Source of the DNA: Bacteroidota bacterium
GTDB lineage: Bacteria; Bacteroidota; Bacteroidia; AKYH767-A; OLB10
NCBI GenBank assembly: GCA_016713925.1
Contig: JADJOH010000002.1
Span: forward strand, 1,116,001-1,180,000
Length of the DNA: 64,000 nt
Reading direction: 5' to 3'
This document shows, piece by piece, positions 62,188 through 64,000 of the stretch. The notes beneath the pieces were generated by a model. That model was not told the origin of the DNA and made no database searches. It worked only from the letters and a program-made list of their open reading frames with translations. Made by a program: the position numbers and the translations under genes. Numbering within the stretch: position 1 is the stretch's first letter; the number at the start of each line of letters is the position of its first letter.

Positions 62188-62496
62188 AATGGAAAAACTG
62201 ACATTTTGACCATTTTTTATCCACTATCTTTGTCGTATCATCTTAATACATTTTAATAATTTTACATAGAGAATGCACTGTGTCACCCTGATTTTAATGA
62301 AGCAGATCATGGTCATTTCAACGCGTGGTTCTCTGTCTGCAACGGGATGAACATCTTCTGCAAACCCATAATATAAAAGCCTGAATTATAGAGATAAAAC
62401 TTCATAAATTTGCGTAACTTTTATCCTTGAGTTCTGTATAATGTTAATGAGTAAAAATCACGTAAACAGAAACAATTCACACTTTTAATCCGACAA

Positions 62497-64000
62497 ATGT
62501 CCACCTCTAAAACTATACATCAATGGGTCGAGTTTCGAGCTCAACAACATCCGGAACGTGCTGCCATCCTTCATGATGGTAAAACACTGACTTACCGTGA
62601 ATTAAACGAACAATCGAACCGTATTGCCCACCAACTTTCTGCCCACGGCAATGTGAAAGGTGGTTATGTTGGGATTTGTCTGGAGCGTTCTTCCGACCTG
62701 ATGGTTGCCATTCTCGGTGTTCTGAAGGCCGGGGCTGCCTATGTCCCTTTCGATGTGGAATATCCTGCTGAGCGTTTACAATATATGGCAGAAATCAGTG
62801 ACATTCCAGTGATGATTACTTCTGATGCGCTTGGTCGACGTTTACCGAAGGGGTCTTTTAAAGTGCTGGACATTAATAAAGTTAAAACAGAAGGACTTTC
62901 GACCAATCCCAATTTAGAAATTGCTGAAAATCAGCCTGCTTACGTACTTTTTACTTCCGGATCTACCGGATTACCCAAGGGCGTTGTTATGCCTCACCGC
63001 GCGTTGGTGAATTTGGTAGACTGGCAAATCAGCCAAACATCCATTCATGATGAAGGCAGGACTTTGCAATTTGCACCTGTCAGTTTTGACGTTCACTTCC
63101 AGGAGATTTTTAGTACCTGGTGTGATGGCGGATGCATTTGTCTGATCAATGACGAATTGCGCCTGAACGCACTCGCCTTGTTGAAATTCATTGATGAGAA
63201 CCGGATTGAGAGATTATACCTGCCATTTATTGCTCTTCAAAGTTTATGTGAACTTTCAAAACATGCGGATTCTACATTACCCTCACTCAAGGAAATTATT
63301 ACGGCGGGCGAACAATTGCAGGTAACTCCGGCGCTCGTTGATTTCTTCAACCGTATTCCGCATTGTAAATTATACAATCATTACGGTCCTACCGAAACAC
63401 ATGTCGTTACCTCGTACCTGTTAGAAGGCACTCCCGATACATGGCCCGCATTGCCTGCTATAGGCAAACCGATTCAGCAGTCGGAAATTTATTTGCTGGA
63501 TGAAAACGGGAATTTTGTGAAAGATGGTGAAGAGGGCGAACTCTTTGCCGCTGGTCTTTGCCTCGCAGATGGTTATCTGAAACGAGATGATCTCACCACT
63601 GAACGCTTTCTGGAGAATCCATTCCGAAAAGGTGAAAAAATGTACAAAACCGGTGATCTCGCCAGAAGAATGCCGGATGGAAATATTCAATATCTCGGTC
63701 GCATCGACGGACAAGTGAAGGTGCGTGGCTACAGAATAGAGCTCGGTGAAATAGAAGTAGCTGCCGGCCGATTTGATCATGTGGCTCAGGCTGCTGCAAC
63801 AGTGAGAGAGGATAAGCCCGGCGAGAAAAAACTGGTGGTGTATCTGGTCATGGATCCGGGGCATTCACTAAACGTAAAGGATATACGCAACTTTCTGCAT
63901 ACCCGACTTCCGGATTATATGATGCCCTCTGCTTTTGTTCAGATGGAAGCTCTCCCCCGAACACCGAGCGGAAAAATTGACCGTCGCAGTCTCCCGAAAC
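62497..64000 (+). CDS. NRPS-type amino acid adenylation domain protein (3' end cut by window edge)
   Basis: ATG at 62497; 501 codons to the edge. The adenylation core motifs appear in order: LTYRELNEQSN (A1 region), LKAGAAYVPFD (A2), LFTSGSTGLPKG (A3, about residue 151), FDVHFQEIFSTW (A4), NHYGPTET (A5), GELFAAG (A6), YKTGDLAR (A7), GRIDGQVKVRGYRIELGEIE (A8) and PRTPSGKIDRR (A10, with the catalytic Lys). It activates an amino or aryl acid as the AMP ester. No condensation domain precedes it, so it is an initiation or stand-alone module; a carrier domain may follow beyond 64000. The substrate code cannot be called safely by eye. Confidence 0.9.
   Translation, partial: MSTSKTIHQWVEFRAQQHPERAAILHDGKTLTYRELNEQSNRIAHQLSAHGNVKGGYVGICLERSSDLMVAILGVLKAGAAYVPFDVEYPAERLQYMAEISDIPVMITSDALGRRLPKGSFKVLDINKVKTEGLSTNPNLEIAENQPAYVLFTSGSTGLPKGVVMPHRALVNLVDWQISQTSIHDEGRTLQFAPVSFDVHFQEIFSTWCDGGCICLINDELRLNALALLKFIDENRIERLYLPFIALQSLCELSKHADSTLPSLKEIITAGEQLQVTPALVDFFNRIPHCKLYNHYGPTETHVVTSYLLEGTPDTWPALPAIGKPIQQSEIYLLDENGNFVKDGEEGELFAAGLCLADGYLKRDDLTTERFLENPFRKGEKMYKTGDLARRMPDGNIQYLGRIDGQVKVRGYRIELGEIEVAAGRFDHVAQAAATVREDKPGEKKLVVYLVMDPGHSLNVKDIRNFLHTRLPDYMMPSAFVQMEALPRTPSGKIDRRSLPK

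Overview
The window looks like a chromosomal segment of a Bacteroidota bacterium, probably from the Chitinophagales/Sphingobacteriales side of the phylum. The evidence is internal. Many large secreted proteins end in type IX secretion (T9SS) type A sorting domains. Several genes are preceded by the Bacteroidota -7 promoter motif TAnnTTTG. The atp operon has the order B-E-F-H-A-G, and its a-subunit has a long His-rich N-terminal extension. There are DPP11-type S46 peptidase, SprB-repeat, 3-coathanger-stack and DUF3127 proteins. No rRNA, tRNA, phage or CRISPR locus was recognised.

Layout. 1-6.5 kb: F-type ATP synthase operon on the minus strand (atpB, E, F, H, A, G; atpG runs off the left edge; atpD and atpC are not seen). 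Repeats have invaded it, and an S23/four-helix-bundle gene sits between atpA and atpG. 6.8-8.0 kb: orphan AAA/DUF4143 ATPase. 8.0-16.4 kb: three tandem paralogous secreted seven-repeat (propeller-like) T9SS proteins. The middle one is broken, and the block is bracketed by copies of one composite palindromic repeat. 16.4-18.0 kb: PadR regulator and a coupled membrane protein. 18-23 kb: small barrel-like protein, rluF, and a MarR regulator followed by a frameshifted SDR and two NAD(P)-binding proteins. 23-28.4 kb: a pair of secreted paralogs of unknown function and a T9SS Ig-like protein. 28.7-37.4 kb: pyruvate carboxylase (with a duplicated relic of its own 3' end), a lipocalin-free secreted unknown, an MtfA-like peptidase with an extra C-terminal domain, a LutB-type iron-sulfur protein and panC. 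37.4-42.2 kb: lipoprotein, TPR-adenylate cyclase, and a secreted protein with a cupredoxin inserted in a SprB repeat. 42.6-50.4 kb: AT-rich A1-B1-A2-B2 tandem duplication of a two-gene T9SS cassette. 50.5-55.6 kb: barrel protein with a tiny upstream ORF, lipoprotein, lone response regulator, panD, flippase-like protein, heptose-1-P adenylyltransferase and a lipoprotein. 55.8-64 kb: DPP11-like peptidase, a REP-type (Y1/HUH) transposase between two inverted repeat arrays, a DUF3127 SSB-like protein, htpG, and the start of an NRPS-type adenylation-domain gene cut by the right edge.

How the genes fit together. Housekeeping functions (ATP synthesis, anaplerosis by Pyc, pantothenate precursors by PanC and PanD, LPS heptose activation, rRNA modification, chaperone) alternate with surface or secreted proteins exported by T9SS. 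The most notable signals are structural. They are the transposase with its two inverted arrays, the palindrome-bracketed paralog block, the duplicated A/B cassette whose second start codon lies in a relic of the neighbouring gene, and recent homogenisation of C-terminal sorting modules between tandem paralogs. All functional calls rest on reading motifs by eye; no database search was run.
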